From Pseudonocardia hydrocarbonoxydans (lineage in GTDB: Bacteria; Actinomycetota; Actinomycetes; Mycobacteriales; Pseudonocardiaceae): a stretch of DNA of 64,000 bases. The notes under the pieces are model-generated. The model ran no database searches and was not told where the DNA came from. It saw only the letters and a list, made by a program, of their open reading frames with translations. Positions 1 to 7,981 of this stretch are shown in pieces. The stretch covers positions 246,950 through 310,949 of the forward strand of contig NZ_BJNG01000015.1 in NCBI RefSeq assembly GCF_006539565.1, in the 5' to 3' direction. The first letter of the stretch is position 1; each line of letters begins with the position of its first letter. A program made the position numbers and the translations under genes.

Positions 1-1134
1 GTCACCGAGTCGGTCCGCGGCGACGGCGGCATCCTCAAGAACTCCGACGGCAAGCGGTTCATGTTCGACTACGTGCCGGACGTGTTCAAGGAGCAGTACG
101 CCACCACGCCCGAGGAGGGCGACCGCTGGTATACCGACCCGGACAACAACCGGCGCCCCCCGGAGCTGCTGCCCCGTGACGAGGTCGCGCGCGCGATCAA
201 CTCCGAGGTGAAGGCCGGTCGCGGGTCGCCCCACGGCGGCGTGTTCCTCGACATCGCCTCGCGCCTGAAGCCCGAGGAGATCCAGAAGCGGCTCCCGTCG
301 ATGTACCACCAGTTCAAGGAGCTGGCCGACGTCGACATCACCAAGGAGCCGATGGAGGTCGGGCCCACCTGCCACTACGTGATGGGTGGCGTCGAGGTCG
401 ACCCCGACACCGCGATGTCGGTCGTCCCCGGCCTGTTCTCCGCCGGTGAGTGCTCCGGCGGCATGCACGGCTCCAACCGCCTCGGCGGCAACTCGCTGTC
501 GGACCTGCTGGTCTTCGGCCGCCGCGCCGGTGCCGGTGCCGCGGAGTACGTCGACGCGCTGGGCGGCACGCGCCCGGCCGTGCTCGTCGACGACGTCGTC
601 GAGGCGGAGCGCCGTGCGCTGCTGCCGTTCTCCACGGCCACGGCCGGCGGGGAGAACCCGTTCGTCGTGCACCAGGAGCTGCAGAAGACGATGAACGACC
701 TGGTCGGCATCATCCGCAAGGCCGACGAGATGGAGCTGGCGCTCAAGGCGCTGGAGGACATCGCGACGCGCACGCGCACCGTCAGCGTCGAGGGTGCACG
801 GGTGTTCAACCCGGGCTGGCACCTCGCGCTCGACCTGCGCAACATGCTGCTCGTGTCGCTGTGCGTCGCGAAGGCGGCGCTGGAGCGCCAGGAGAGCCGC
901 GGCGGGCACACCCGCGACGACTACCCGGTGATGGACTCCGACTGGCGCCACGTCCTGCTGCAGCTGTCCGCACTGGGTGAGGACAACGTGGAGCTGGTCC
1001 GCAAGGAGCAGATCCCGATGCGGCCGGAGCTGTTCGACCTGTTCGAGCTCGACGAGCTGAAGAAGTACTACACCGGCGAGGAGCTGGGCGGCCACCGCGC
1101 TGATTCGGCGGCCGACAAGGGGGAGAAGGCATGA
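1..1134 (+). CDS. sdhA: Succinate dehydrogenase/fumarate reductase flavoprotein subunit, 5'-truncated by window edge
   Basis: Carries the FAD and dicarboxylate site of respiratory complex II (succinate to fumarate or the reverse) at the inner face of the membrane. The frame is open from base 1, so the FAD-binding N-terminus lies outside the window and 377 residues are visible. Seen here are the substrate/FAD segment GPTCHYVMGG and the signature HGSNRLGGNSLSDLL, followed by the helical C-terminal domain typical of SdhA/FrdA. The stop overlaps the ATG of the iron-sulfur subunit gene (ATGA), so the two are translationally coupled. The membrane-anchor gene is presumably upstream, outside the window. 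Family assignment is secure; whether it works mainly as SDH or fumarate reductase cannot be decided from sequence. Confidence 0.95.
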   Translation, partial: VTESVRGDGGILKNSDGKRFMFDYVPDVFKEQYATTPEEGDRWYTDPDNNRRPPELLPRDEVARAINSEVKAGRGSPHGGVFLDIASRLKPEEIQKRLPSMYHQFKELADVDITKEPMEVGPTCHYVMGGVEVDPDTAMSVVPGLFSAGECSGGMHGSNRLGGNSLSDLLVFGRRAGAGAAEYVDALGGTRPAVLVDDVVEAERRALLPFSTATAGGENPFVVHQELQKTMNDLVGIIRKADEMELALKALEDIATRTRTVSVEGARVFNPGWHLALDLRNMLLVSLCVAKAALERQESRGGHTRDDYPVMDSDWRHVLLQLSALGEDNVELVRKEQIPMRPELFDLFELDELKKYYTGEELGGHRADSAADKGEKA

Positions 1135-1886
1135 CCCACGACCAGCACTTCCGCGTCTGGCGCGGCGACGACGAGAAGGGCGAGCTCGTCGACTACCCGG
1201 TGGAGGTGAACGAGGGCGAGGTCGTCCTCGACATCATCCACCGCCTGCAGGCCACCCAGGCCCAGGACATGGCCGTGCGCTGGAACTGCAAGGCCGGCAA
1301 GTGCGGTTCGTGCAGCGTCGAGATCAACGGGCGCCCGCGCCTGGCGTGCATGACGCGGATGAGCACGTTCGACGAGAACGAGGTCATCACCGTCACGCCG
1401 CTGCGGACGTTCCCGGTGATCCGCGACCTCGTCACCGACGTGTCGTTCAACTACACGAAGGCGCGCGAGATCCCGTCCTTCGCCCCGCCCGAGGGCGTGG
1501 AGCCGGGTGACTACCGGATGGCGCAGGTCGACGTCGAGCGGAGCCAGGAGTTCCGCAAGTGCATCGAGTGCTACCTGTGCCAGAACACCTGCCACGTGGT
1601 GCGCGACCACGAGGAGAACAAGGAGAACTTCGCCGGCCCGCGCTACCTCATGCGGATCGCGGAGCTCGACATGCACCCGCTGGACTCCGCCGACCGGCAG
1701 AAGGCGGCCCAGGAGGAGCACGGCCTCGGGTACTGCAACATCACCAAGTGCTGCACCGAGGTCTGCCCCGAGCACATCAAGATCACCGACAACGCGCTGA
1801 TCCCGCTCAAGGAGCGCGTCGTCGACCGCAAGTACGACCCGCTGGTGTGGCTGGGCAGCAAGATCTTCAAGCGGGGCGAGTCCTAG
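1131..1886 (+). CDS. sdhB: Succinate dehydrogenase/fumarate reductase iron-sulfur subunit
   Basis: Electron-transfer subunit of complex II, passing electrons between the flavoprotein and the membrane anchor. 251 residues, the usual length. A plant-type ferredoxin domain has cysteines at about 53, 58, 61 and 73 for the [2Fe-2S] cluster. The C-terminal domain has C144, C147, C150 and C154 (CIECYLCQNTC) and C202, C207, C208 and C212 (CNITKCCTEVCPE) for the other two clusters. The start overlaps the stop of sdhA by 4 bases. It is the last gene of the operon and is followed by a strong inverted repeat. Confidence 0.96.
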   Translation: MTHDQHFRVWRGDDEKGELVDYPVEVNEGEVVLDIIHRLQATQAQDMAVRWNCKAGKCGSCSVEINGRPRLACMTRMSTFDENEVITVTPLRTFPVIRDLVTDVSFNYTKAREIPSFAPPEGVEPGDYRMAQVDVERSQEFRKCIECYLCQNTCHVVRDHEENKENFAGPRYLMRIAELDMHPLDSADRQKAAQEEHGLGYCNITKCCTEVCPEHIKITDNALIPLKERVVDRKYDPLVWLGSKIFKRGES

Positions 1887-1904
1887 CCCGCCGGTCCCGA
1901 AGTG

Positions 1905-1955
1905 GCAGTAAAGCCACTGTGCTGCCGGCAGATGGCAGCACAGTGGCTTTACTGC
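1905..1955. terminator. Perfect 22-bp inverted repeat after sdhB
   Basis: Arms 1905-1926 and 1934-1955 are perfectly complementary around a 7-base loop, and three G:U pairs could extend the stem outward. It sits between the end of sdhB and the end of the convergent small gene, so it probably terminates both. The arms are clearly less GC-rich than the surroundings, which is unlike ordinary terminators here and suggests a dispersed repeat recruited as a terminator. Confidence 0.8.
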
Positions 1956-1971
1956 TGTCCGGGGCCGGGTG

Positions 1972-2250
1972 TCAGTCCAGCGAGCGGCGGATCTCCTCGA
2001 GCCGTTCCTTCGCCGCCCGCTCACGCTCGGTGAACCGTTCCTCGACCGAGCGGCCCTCCGGCGTCGCGTCGGCCAGCTCCGTCGCCCCCTGTGACGTCGC
2101 GTGGCGGCTCTCGATCCGGTCGCGGACGTAGTCGAAGCTCGGGACGCCGTGCTCGTCGTAGTCGGGCCGCGGGACGACGACCGGCGGGATCCCGTCGCGC
2201 TCGACGATCTCGGCGTCGACCGGCTCCGGGAGCGGGGTCGGATCGGTCAT
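1972..2250 (-). CDS. Small charged protein of unknown function
   Basis: 92 residues, not recognised. The N-terminal third is proline- and acid-rich (MTDPTPLPEPVDAE). The C-terminal 30 residues are strongly charged and predicted helical (EERFTERERAAKERLEEI), perhaps a short coiled coil. There is no signal peptide or membrane segment. It is convergent with sdhB across the hairpin and divergent from the next cassette. Codon use fits a real gene. Confidence 0.6.
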   Translation of the reverse strand: MTDPTPLPEPVDAEIVERDGIPPVVVPRPDYDEHGVPSFDYVRDRIESRHATSQGATELADATPEGRSVEERFTERERAAKERLEEIRRSLD

Positions 2251-2410
2251 CTCGGGCCTTTCGCGCGGACGGTGCGGGCCCCCGCCACGGTACCCCGTTG
2301 ATCACCCGTTCGGCGGAGCGAGCCGACCCGGTGGCCCCGTCACGTTCCCTTCCCCGGGTCGTTGGACGGACGGGACCCGCTCCGTGTCCCGCGACACGTG
2401 GAGGATGACG

Positions 2411-3163
2411 ATGGTGGCTGCCACCAGCCGGGCGGTCTCGCTGATCGCACCCTCCGGCGCACCGGTGGAGCTCGAGGTCCCCGAGGAGTTCGGCGAGTTC
2501 CGCTGGTTCGGCACCACCCGGTTCGCCGGGCCGCGGATGTCGCGTCAGTTCTTCCTGGCGCCGCTGGGGCAGCACCGCGCCATCCCCACCCACGTCATGC
2601 CCGGGGCGAGCGAGCGCAGGCAGCCGATGCGCGGGTACGACGCGATCGTCTACGAGGCGCGCGACCGCTCCGACTCCGCGCTCGTCCTCGCCGGCCCGCA
2701 CCACGAGGCCACCACCTGGTTCGGCGGTCCCGCCCCCGACCTGCTCGGCGTCACCACGATGCTGTCGTCCTTCCGCTACGCCGACGCCCCCGGGGGCGCG
2801 ACGCTGACGCCGCTGTCGTCGCTGCTGGTCTCGCAGCCCGACGTCGCGCTGATCGGGCACAGCGAGGAGGCGACGCTGATCGTGCGCCGTTCCGTCGACG
2901 TCCTGCCGAGCCTGCCCGAGTGGGCCGGGTTCGCGCTCCCGGGCGGCGAGCTGTGGCGGGCCGGGCGCGTCCTGGACGACCGCGGCGCGGCGCTGGTCGC
3001 GGGCACCCCGCACCGGTGGCGGTTCGTCCTGGCCGGCGAGAGCCTGGCGATGGACCTGGTGCTGCTCGGCCCGGAGTCCGGCCGCGCGCCCACCTCGCTG
3101 AGCGAGGACCGGATCGTCGACGCGCTGGGCAGGCTCTCCGGTCGCTGGGCGGGTGGGCGATGA
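2411..3163 (+). CDS. Hypothetical protein, first gene of a thiol-redox/membrane cassette
   Basis: 250 residues, not recognised. It is rich in beta-type segments, lacks cysteine, and has no signal peptide or membrane segment. The start is placed at ATG 2411 because the sequence GTGGAGG at 2398-2404 lies 6 bases upstream; ATGs at 2384 and 2405 have no well-placed ribosome site. The stop overlaps the start of the next gene (ATGA), so it belongs to the same operon as the membrane thioredoxin and the cysteine-rich exported protein. Its position recalls the subunit gene of a mau-type operon, but I see no similarity to the methylamine dehydrogenase heavy chain. Confidence 0.8.
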   Translation: MVAATSRAVSLIAPSGAPVELEVPEEFGEFRWFGTTRFAGPRMSRQFFLAPLGQHRAIPTHVMPGASERRQPMRGYDAIVYEARDRSDSALVLAGPHHEATTWFGGPAPDLLGVTTMLSSFRYADAPGGATLTPLSSLLVSQPDVALIGHSEEATLIVRRSVDVLPSLPEWAGFALPGGELWRAGRVLDDRGAALVAGTPHRWRFVLAGESLAMDLVLLGPESGRAPTSLSEDRIVDALGRLSGRWAGGR

Positions 3164-3657
3164 CGCTCCCGCTCGCGGTGGCGCTGCTCGCCTTGCTCGT
3201 CGCCCTGTTCGCCCTGGTCGCGCTCGTCGCCGTCTACGCCCGGGTGCGCGCGCTCGAGACCGCCCGCGCGGTGGAGCTGTCCGGCTACGCCCCGCTCGTC
3301 GGGCGGCCCGCCCCCGAGCGGGTGCGGCCGCGGGCGGGGGAGACCGGCGCCCTGGTCGCCGTCGTCGACGCCGACTGCGCCCAGTGCCACGAGGTCTACG
3401 CGGTGCTCGGGGAGGTCAGCCGCCCCGGCCTCCGGTTCGCCGCCGTGGCCGACCGCGCCGAGCCGTTCACCCCGAGCCTGGCCGAGCTCGTCGTCGACCC
3501 CGACGTGCGGGGCGAGCTGTTCGAGGGCTACTCGCCCACCCTGCTCGCGCTCGACGCGCGCGGCGTCGTCACCGACCGCCGCTTCGTCCACGCCGACACC
3601 GACGTGCGCGGCCTGCTGCTCGACCTGATCGCCGAACACGAGGTGGCCCGCGCATGA
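3160..3657 (+). CDS. Membrane-anchored thioredoxin-like protein (MauD-like)
   Basis: 165 residues. An N-terminal transmembrane helix (about residues 4-27) anchors a periplasm-facing thioredoxin-like domain with the CxxC motif CAQC near residue 70 after a hydrophobic strand (GALVAVVDADCAQC). Such anchored redoxins handle disulfides of exported partners; MauD of methylamine dehydrogenase operons has this arrangement. ATGA overlaps join it to the gene before and the gene after, which encodes a cysteine-rich exported protein, its likely substrate. The partner assignment is inference from context. Confidence 0.8.
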   Translation: MTLPLAVALLALLVALFALVALVAVYARVRALETARAVELSGYAPLVGRPAPERVRPRAGETGALVAVVDADCAQCHEVYAVLGEVSRPGLRFAAVADRAEPFTPSLAELVVDPDVRGELFEGYSPTLLALDARGVVTDRRFVHADTDVRGLLLDLIAEHEVARA

Positions 3658-4361
3658 CCCGGTTCGACGAGATCCCCGCCGCGTTCGAGGCGCCCGACGT
3701 CGCGACGCCCAGCACCGTCGTCGCCCGCATCCGGGCCGTGCAGCCGGGCCGGCGGGCGGTCGTGCGCGGCCTGCTGATCGGCGCGGCCGCCGCGGCGCTC
3801 GTGCCGCTGGACTGGTACCTCGCCCGGCGCGAGGCCGCGGCGGCACCCGTCACCGAGGGCGACGACAAGGCCGAGCACCTGACCTGCACCCCGGAGAGCT
3901 ACCGCGAGCAGGCCGACAACTGGCCGGCGTCGGGCACCGCGGTCTGCTACGGCGGCTGGCGCCGCGGCACCTTCCCGTGCGACGACGGCTACCACCGGGA
4001 GGGCAGCTACAACGACGGCCCGGACGCCTTCGAGTCCACCCGCGTCACGCAGAGCTGCCACGGCCGCAACGCCTGGCGCTGGAACGGCTACCGCTGCTCC
4101 GACGCCACGACCTCGGTCGTCTACGCCGACGGCACCGAGTACCGGGGCATCACGATCGCGGCGTGCCGCCTGCCGGGCGAGGCGGGCACGCCGTCGACGT
4201 CGGCCACCCCGGCGCCGACCACCACCCGGCAGGCCCCGACGTCCCGCGGTGCGGAGCCCGACGAGGACCGACCGGGCCGCGGCGACGGCGAGCAGAACCG
4301 CCCCGGGCGCGACCCGTCGCGGCCCCTGCTGCCCGCCCTGGGCTCCGGGCTCGGGCGCTGA
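3654..4361 (+). CDS. Exported cysteine-rich protein with Tat-like leader
   Basis: 235 residues. After a cytoplasmic stretch of about 50 residues comes a twin-arginine-containing segment and a hydrophobic core (RRAVVRGLLIGAAAAALVPL). The mature part has six cysteines over about 115 residues (CTPES, AVCYGG, FPCDD, QSCHG, YRCSD, AACRL) and several tryptophans, including WRWNGYRC. The C-terminal 60 residues are low-complexity Pro/Thr/Asp/Arg. The leader layout and the flanking MauD-like and membrane genes parallel the methylamine dehydrogenase light chain, but that protein has twelve cysteines and defined TTQ tryptophans, which I cannot match here. Best described as a disulfide-rich exported protein matured by its neighbours. 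Confidence 0.8.
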   Translation: MTRFDEIPAAFEAPDVATPSTVVARIRAVQPGRRAVVRGLLIGAAAAALVPLDWYLARREAAAAPVTEGDDKAEHLTCTPESYREQADNWPASGTAVCYGGWRRGTFPCDDGYHREGSYNDGPDAFESTRVTQSCHGRNAWRWNGYRCSDATTSVVYADGTEYRGITIAACRLPGEAGTPSTSATPAPTTTRQAPTSRGAEPDEDRPGRGDGEQNRPGRDPSRPLLPALGSGLGR

Positions 4362-4377
4362 CCCGGGCCCCGCACCG

Positions 4378-4521
4378 GTGACCCGCCGCGTCCTGCACCC
4401 GGCCACCACGGCCGTACTGCTGCTCGCTCTGGCGGTGCTCGGCGCCTGGCTGCCCGCGGTGTTCCTGCTCGCGGCGGTGGCCGGTGCGGGTGCCGGGTTC
4501 GCCAACTCGGGGAGCACTTGA
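4378..4521 (+). CDS. Possible 47-residue membrane peptide
   Basis: A GTG start gives a short protein with two hydrophobic segments (ATTAVLLLALAVLGAW and VFLLAAVAGAGAGF), ending at TGA 4519-4521. No clear ribosome site is seen. It is in the same reading frame as the following membrane protein, with only the TGA and a 17-codon linker between them, so it may be a separate small gene or the cut-off front of that protein. Confidence 0.35.
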   Translation: MTRRVLHPATTAVLLLALAVLGAWLPAVFLLAAVAGAGAGFANSGST

Positions 4522-4572
4522 AGCCACAACTCGGCGTTCCTGCTGAGCGCGTCGGTCTGGCGCGGATCCCCG

Positions 4573-5088
4573 GTGGTGCGGTACTTCGGTGCCGGGCTGC
4601 TCCTCGGTGCGGTGCTGGTGGCCTTCGTCGCGGGCGTCGTCGGGGCGATCCCGCAGGCGCTCGTGCCCGCGCCGGTGCGCTGGGGGCTGCTCGGTGTCGC
4701 CGCGGTGGCGGTGCTGCTGCGCGAGTGCGGCCTGGTGCGCTTCCGGGTGCCGGAGAACGCGCGGCTGGTGCCCGAGGACGTCCAGCACCTGCGCGAGTGG
4801 GGGGCGCTGCAGTTCGGGTTCGAGATGGGCACCGGGATGCGCACCTACTCGCCCTCGGCGCTGCCGCACCTGGTGCTGCTCGCCGTGGTGCTCGTCGTGC
4901 CGTTCCCGGCGGCCTTCGCGGTGGCCGCGGGCTTCGCGGCGGGGCGTCTGGCGATGCCGCTGCTGTCCAACGCCTGGAGCGCCGACGGCGGCTGGACCGA
5001 GCTGTGGACGCGGGTGGAGCCGGTCGTGCGCCCGCTGCTGGCCCTGACCGTCGTCGGGGCGCTGGCGGCGGTCATGCTGGGCACGTGA
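4573..5088 (+). CDS. Four-helix membrane protein (MauE/DoxX-like role suggested by context)
   Basis: 171 residues from GTG 4573 (GTG 4576 also possible). Hydrophobic segments lie at about residues 5-25, 36-50, 97-125 and 150-170. A conserved-looking polar loop, GFEMGTGMRTYSP, lies between helices 2 and 3. Membrane proteins of this size accompany anchored thioredoxins in mau operons, where they help disulfide formation; there is one cysteine, in LLRECG. The frame continues upstream to a TGA at 4519, so the true start is uncertain. A GTGA overlap couples it to the next gene. Confidence 0.7.
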   Translation: MVRYFGAGLLLGAVLVAFVAGVVGAIPQALVPAPVRWGLLGVAAVAVLLRECGLVRFRVPENARLVPEDVQHLREWGALQFGFEMGTGMRTYSPSALPHLVLLAVVLVVPFPAAFAVAAGFAAGRLAMPLLSNAWSADGGWTELWTRVEPVVRPLLALTVVGALAAVMLGT

Positions 5089-5399
5089 GAACGGTCTCGG
5101 TCGTCGCGGTCTACGACGTGTCCTGCCCGAGCTGCTCGGAGATCGCCCGGGAGCTGCCCGACCTGCTGCGCGTGCCGGTCACGGTGCGCTCGTGCCGCGA
5201 CCCTGAGCTGCCCGGCTCGGTCCCCGCGGCCGTACGCCGGTGCGCCACCCCGGCCCTGGGCACGGTGCGCGGCGACGGCTCCGTGCGCTGGTGGACGGGG
5301 CTGACCGGTGCGATCGGGGTGCTGCCCGTCGTCCGGCCCGGCGCGGCGCGCGAGGCCGTCGCGGTGTTGTGGAGCGCCTTCCGCACCCCGAGACGCTAG
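5085..5399 (+). CDS. Small glutaredoxin/thioredoxin-like protein
   Basis: 104 residues starting at GTG 5085, which overlaps the stop of the membrane protein. A beta strand (SVVAVYDVS) leads into the redox motif CPSC near residues 14-17, followed by a helix, as in glutaredoxins. Further cysteines occur at SCRDPE and RRCATP. There is no leader, so it should be cytoplasmic. Last gene of the cassette and its second thiol-redox protein; the peptidase gene starts 10 bases later. Confidence 0.72.
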   Translation: MRTVSVVAVYDVSCPSCSEIARELPDLLRVPVTVRSCRDPELPGSVPAAVRRCATPALGTVRGDGSVRWWTGLTGAIGVLPVVRPGAAREAVAVLWSAFRTPRR

Positions 5400-5409
5400 C
5401 GTCGGTGCG

Positions 5410-7353
5410 GTGACGACCGCCCCGTTCGGTTCCTGGCCCACCCCGATCACCTCCGAGCTCGTCGTCGCCGCCGCCGTGTCGCTCGCCGAGGTCCGGGTCG
5501 ACGGGGCCGAGGTCTACTGGTCCGAGGCCCGGCCCGACGACGGCGGCCGCACGCAGCTGGTGCGCCGGGCGGCCGACGGCACCGTCGCGGACCTGCTGCC
5601 CGCCGGGTCGAACGCGCGCACCGCCGTCCACGAGTACGGCGGCGGCGCGTGGTGGGTGCGCGACGGCGTCGTCTGGTTCACCGAGTGGGCCGACCAGCGG
5701 CTGTACCGCCTGGAGAACGGTTCGGCCACGCCGCTGACGCCCGCCCCCGCGGTCGAGCGGGGTGACCGCTACGCCGACGGGGACGTGCACGGCGACTCGA
5801 TCGTCTGCGTCCGGGAGCGGCACGGTGCGGGGGAGCCGCGCAACGAGATCGTCCGCCTCGCCGCCCACGCCCCGACCGACGACCCGGAGGTGCTGGTCAC
5901 CGGGCCCGACTTCGTCGCCGCGCCCCGGCTCAGCCCCGACGGCGCCACGCTGGCCTGGCTGCAGTGGGACCACCCGTCCATGCCGTGGGACGCGGTCGAG
6001 CTCGTCGTGCGCGAGCTGGCGACGGGGGAGGAGACCGTCGTCGCGGGTGGGCCGTGGGAGTCGGTGTCCGAGCCGACCTGGCAGGCCGACGGCTCGCTGT
6101 GGTTCCTCTCCGACCGCACCGACTGGTGGAACCTCTACCGCTGGCCCCCCGGCGCCGACATCGAGCCGATCGTGCGCCTCGACGCCGAGGTCGGGGTGCC
6201 CGGGTGGCGGCTGGCCGGCTCCCGCTACGCCGTCCTGGCCGACGGCACGGTGGTCTTCGCCCGGCGCCGCGCCGGCTCCGACGCTTTGGCCGTGCGCGGC
6301 ACCGGCGGGCTGATCGCCGACCTGGACGTGCCGTTCTGCGAGGTCGCGGCCGTGCGCTCGGCCGGCGGGTCGGCCGTCGTCGTCGCGGGCACGCCCACCG
6401 CCGAGCCCGGGGTGTACCGGGTCACCCCGCCCGGACCCGACTCCGACGCCGCGGTCGCCACCCTGCGCACCCCCCGCGACCTGGGCCTGGACCCGGCGGG
6501 TATCGCGGTCGGCGAGCACCTCACGGTGCCGTCGACCGACGCGGCGGGGGAGCCACGCACCGCTCACGCCCTGTACTTCGCACCGGCCAGCGCGACCCAC
6601 GGCGGCCCGCCGGGCGAGCGGCCCCCGCTGCTCGTGGTCATCCACGGCGGTCCGACCGGCGCGTCGTCGTCCTCGTTCTCGGTGGCCACCCAGTACTGGA
6701 CGAGTCGGGGGTTCGCGGTCGTCAGCGTCGACCACGCCGGCTCCACCGGCTACGGCCGGGCCTACCGCGACGAGCTGCTGGGCCGGTGGGGCGTGATCGA
6801 CGTCGCCGACTGCGTGGCCGTGGCGCGGCGCCTGGCCGCCACCGACCGCGCCGACCCCGCCCGCCTGCTGATCCGCGGCGGCTCCGCGGGCGGGTTCACG
6901 GTGCTCTCCGCGCTGGCGAGCCCGGACTCACCGTTCGCGGCGGGGGCCGACCACTTCGGCGTCGCGGACCTGGAGGCGCTGGCCCGCGACACGCACAAGT
7001 TCGAGAGCCGCTACCTCGACCGGCTCGTCGGCCCGTACCCGCAGGAGCGCGACACCTACGTCGAACGCTCCCCGATCCACCACCTCGACCGGTTCACCGC
7101 CCCGCTGATCGTGCTGCAGGGCAGTGAGGACGAGATCGTGCCGCCCGCGCAGTCGGAGATGATCGTCGACGCGCTGCGCGCCAAGGGCGTCCCCGTCGCC
7201 TACCTGCTGTTCGACGGTGAGCAGCACGGGTTCCGGCGGGCGGAGAACATCCGCCGGGCCCTGGACTCCGAACTGAGCTTCTACGCGCAGGTCCTGGGCC
7301 TCGACCTCCCGGTGGCGGAGGGGATCGAGCCGGTGGCGATCGAGAACCTCTGA
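5410..7353 (+). CDS. S9 family prolyl oligopeptidase-type serine peptidase
   Basis: 647 residues from GTG 5410. An N-terminal seven-bladed propeller region (about residues 1-390) is followed by an alpha/beta hydrolase domain. The nucleophile is in GGSAGGF (coded near 6880), the acid in GSEDEIVPP (near 7130) and the histidine in EQHGFR (near 7220), a complete triad. Enzymes of this type (dipeptidyl aminopeptidase/acylaminoacyl peptidase) cleave short peptides. There is no signal peptide, so probably cytoplasmic. The last 292 bases (7058-7349) are nearly repeated at 8724-9015. Confidence 0.93.
   Translation: MTTAPFGSWPTPITSELVVAAAVSLAEVRVDGAEVYWSEARPDDGGRTQLVRRAADGTVADLLPAGSNARTAVHEYGGGAWWVRDGVVWFTEWADQRLYRLENGSATPLTPAPAVERGDRYADGDVHGDSIVCVRERHGAGEPRNEIVRLAAHAPTDDPEVLVTGPDFVAAPRLSPDGATLAWLQWDHPSMPWDAVELVVRELATGEETVVAGGPWESVSEPTWQADGSLWFLSDRTDWWNLYRWPPGADIEPIVRLDAEVGVPGWRLAGSRYAVLADGTVVFARRRAGSDALAVRGTGGLIADLDVPFCEVAAVRSAGGSAVVVAGTPTAEPGVYRVTPPGPDSDAAVATLRTPRDLGLDPAGIAVGEHLTVPSTDAAGEPRTAHALYFAPASATHGGPPGERPPLLVVIHGGPTGASSSSFSVATQYWTSRGFAVVSVDHAGSTGYGRAYRDELLGRWGVIDVADCVAVARRLAATDRADPARLLIRGGSAGGFTVLSALASPDSPFAAGADHFGVADLEALARDTHKFESRYLDRLVGPYPQERDTYVERSPIHHLDRFTAPLIVLQGSEDEIVPPAQSEMIVDALRAKGVPVAYLLFDGEQHGFRRAENIRRALDSELSFYAQVLGLDLPVAEGIEPVAIENL
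7058..7349 (+). repeat. Direct repeat, copy 1 (3' end of S9 peptidase gene)
   Basis: This 292-bp stretch matches 8724-9015 without gaps, with 8 differences (about 97% identity). The first 69 bases are identical. Several of the differences are silent third-position changes, so the copies have diverged slowly under coding constraint or come from different strains. Confidence 0.95.
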
Positions 7354-7981
7354 CACTCATGTCAGCAAGCGTTGCGCGGTCGGACGTACGTGTTGCGTGC
7401 ACGACGTTTCTGCGGGGATATCGAGCACAGAGGCCCCGGGGCTGGGTCGGTGCATCGGCCGAACCCTGTGCCCACGGGAAACGATTCTCACGTACCTCGG
7501 ATTCCAGGACTCCCTCGCGCAGGGTCCGGGTCCCGGGGTTTCCGGGGGACCGGCGAGGCAGCGGTGCCGCTGTCCGAGGTGTTGTGGACGAGTATGGGCG
7601 GTCCCGGCCGAGCCGACGTCCGATGCCGTTCACGATCCTTGGACGCTCGACGACCAGGCCGCGGTCTGCACTTAACGGCTCCTCTGCGACCAGGTGGATG
7701 CGACGGATGACACCGGTAGTCGGGCGGGCTGCCGACCGAATGTCCTACTGCCAGTTTCGGATCGAACTTCCGAAAACTCCCAGAGAGGCAGGACCCCATC
7801 TGGCTCGTCCTGGTCGACGTCGGCCACGAGTCCGGTCAACGATCGCCGCAGCTGAGGACGCAGGCTGCGGCACGCGGCCACCGGGTGACGCTGATCAAGG
7901 CGTGGGAACCTGCCTCATCGCCACCCGCACCCCATTTGCGGAGGAGCCCGTCCGGCGCAGCGGCGCCAGCGGCTCACACAT
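7354..7981. other. Gene-poor left part of the island between the repeats
   Basis: 628 bases without a convincing gene. Open frames on both strands are short or have Arg/Pro/Ser-rich compositions typical of shadow frames. No tRNA, transposase or integrase remnant is recognisable. Base composition is less GC-biased than the flanks, and codon-position bias is absent, which suggests decayed or imported DNA. Confidence 0.6.

Noticed and set aside
3654..4361. Firm call of methylamine dehydrogenase light chain
   Set aside because: Only six cysteines are present and the tryptophans that form TTQ cannot be matched by eye; kept as a hypothesis only.
4519..4521. TGA as a selenocysteine codon joining two membrane segments
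   Set aside because: No SECIS-like hairpin is evident right after it, and the position lies in a hydrophilic linker rather than a redox motif.
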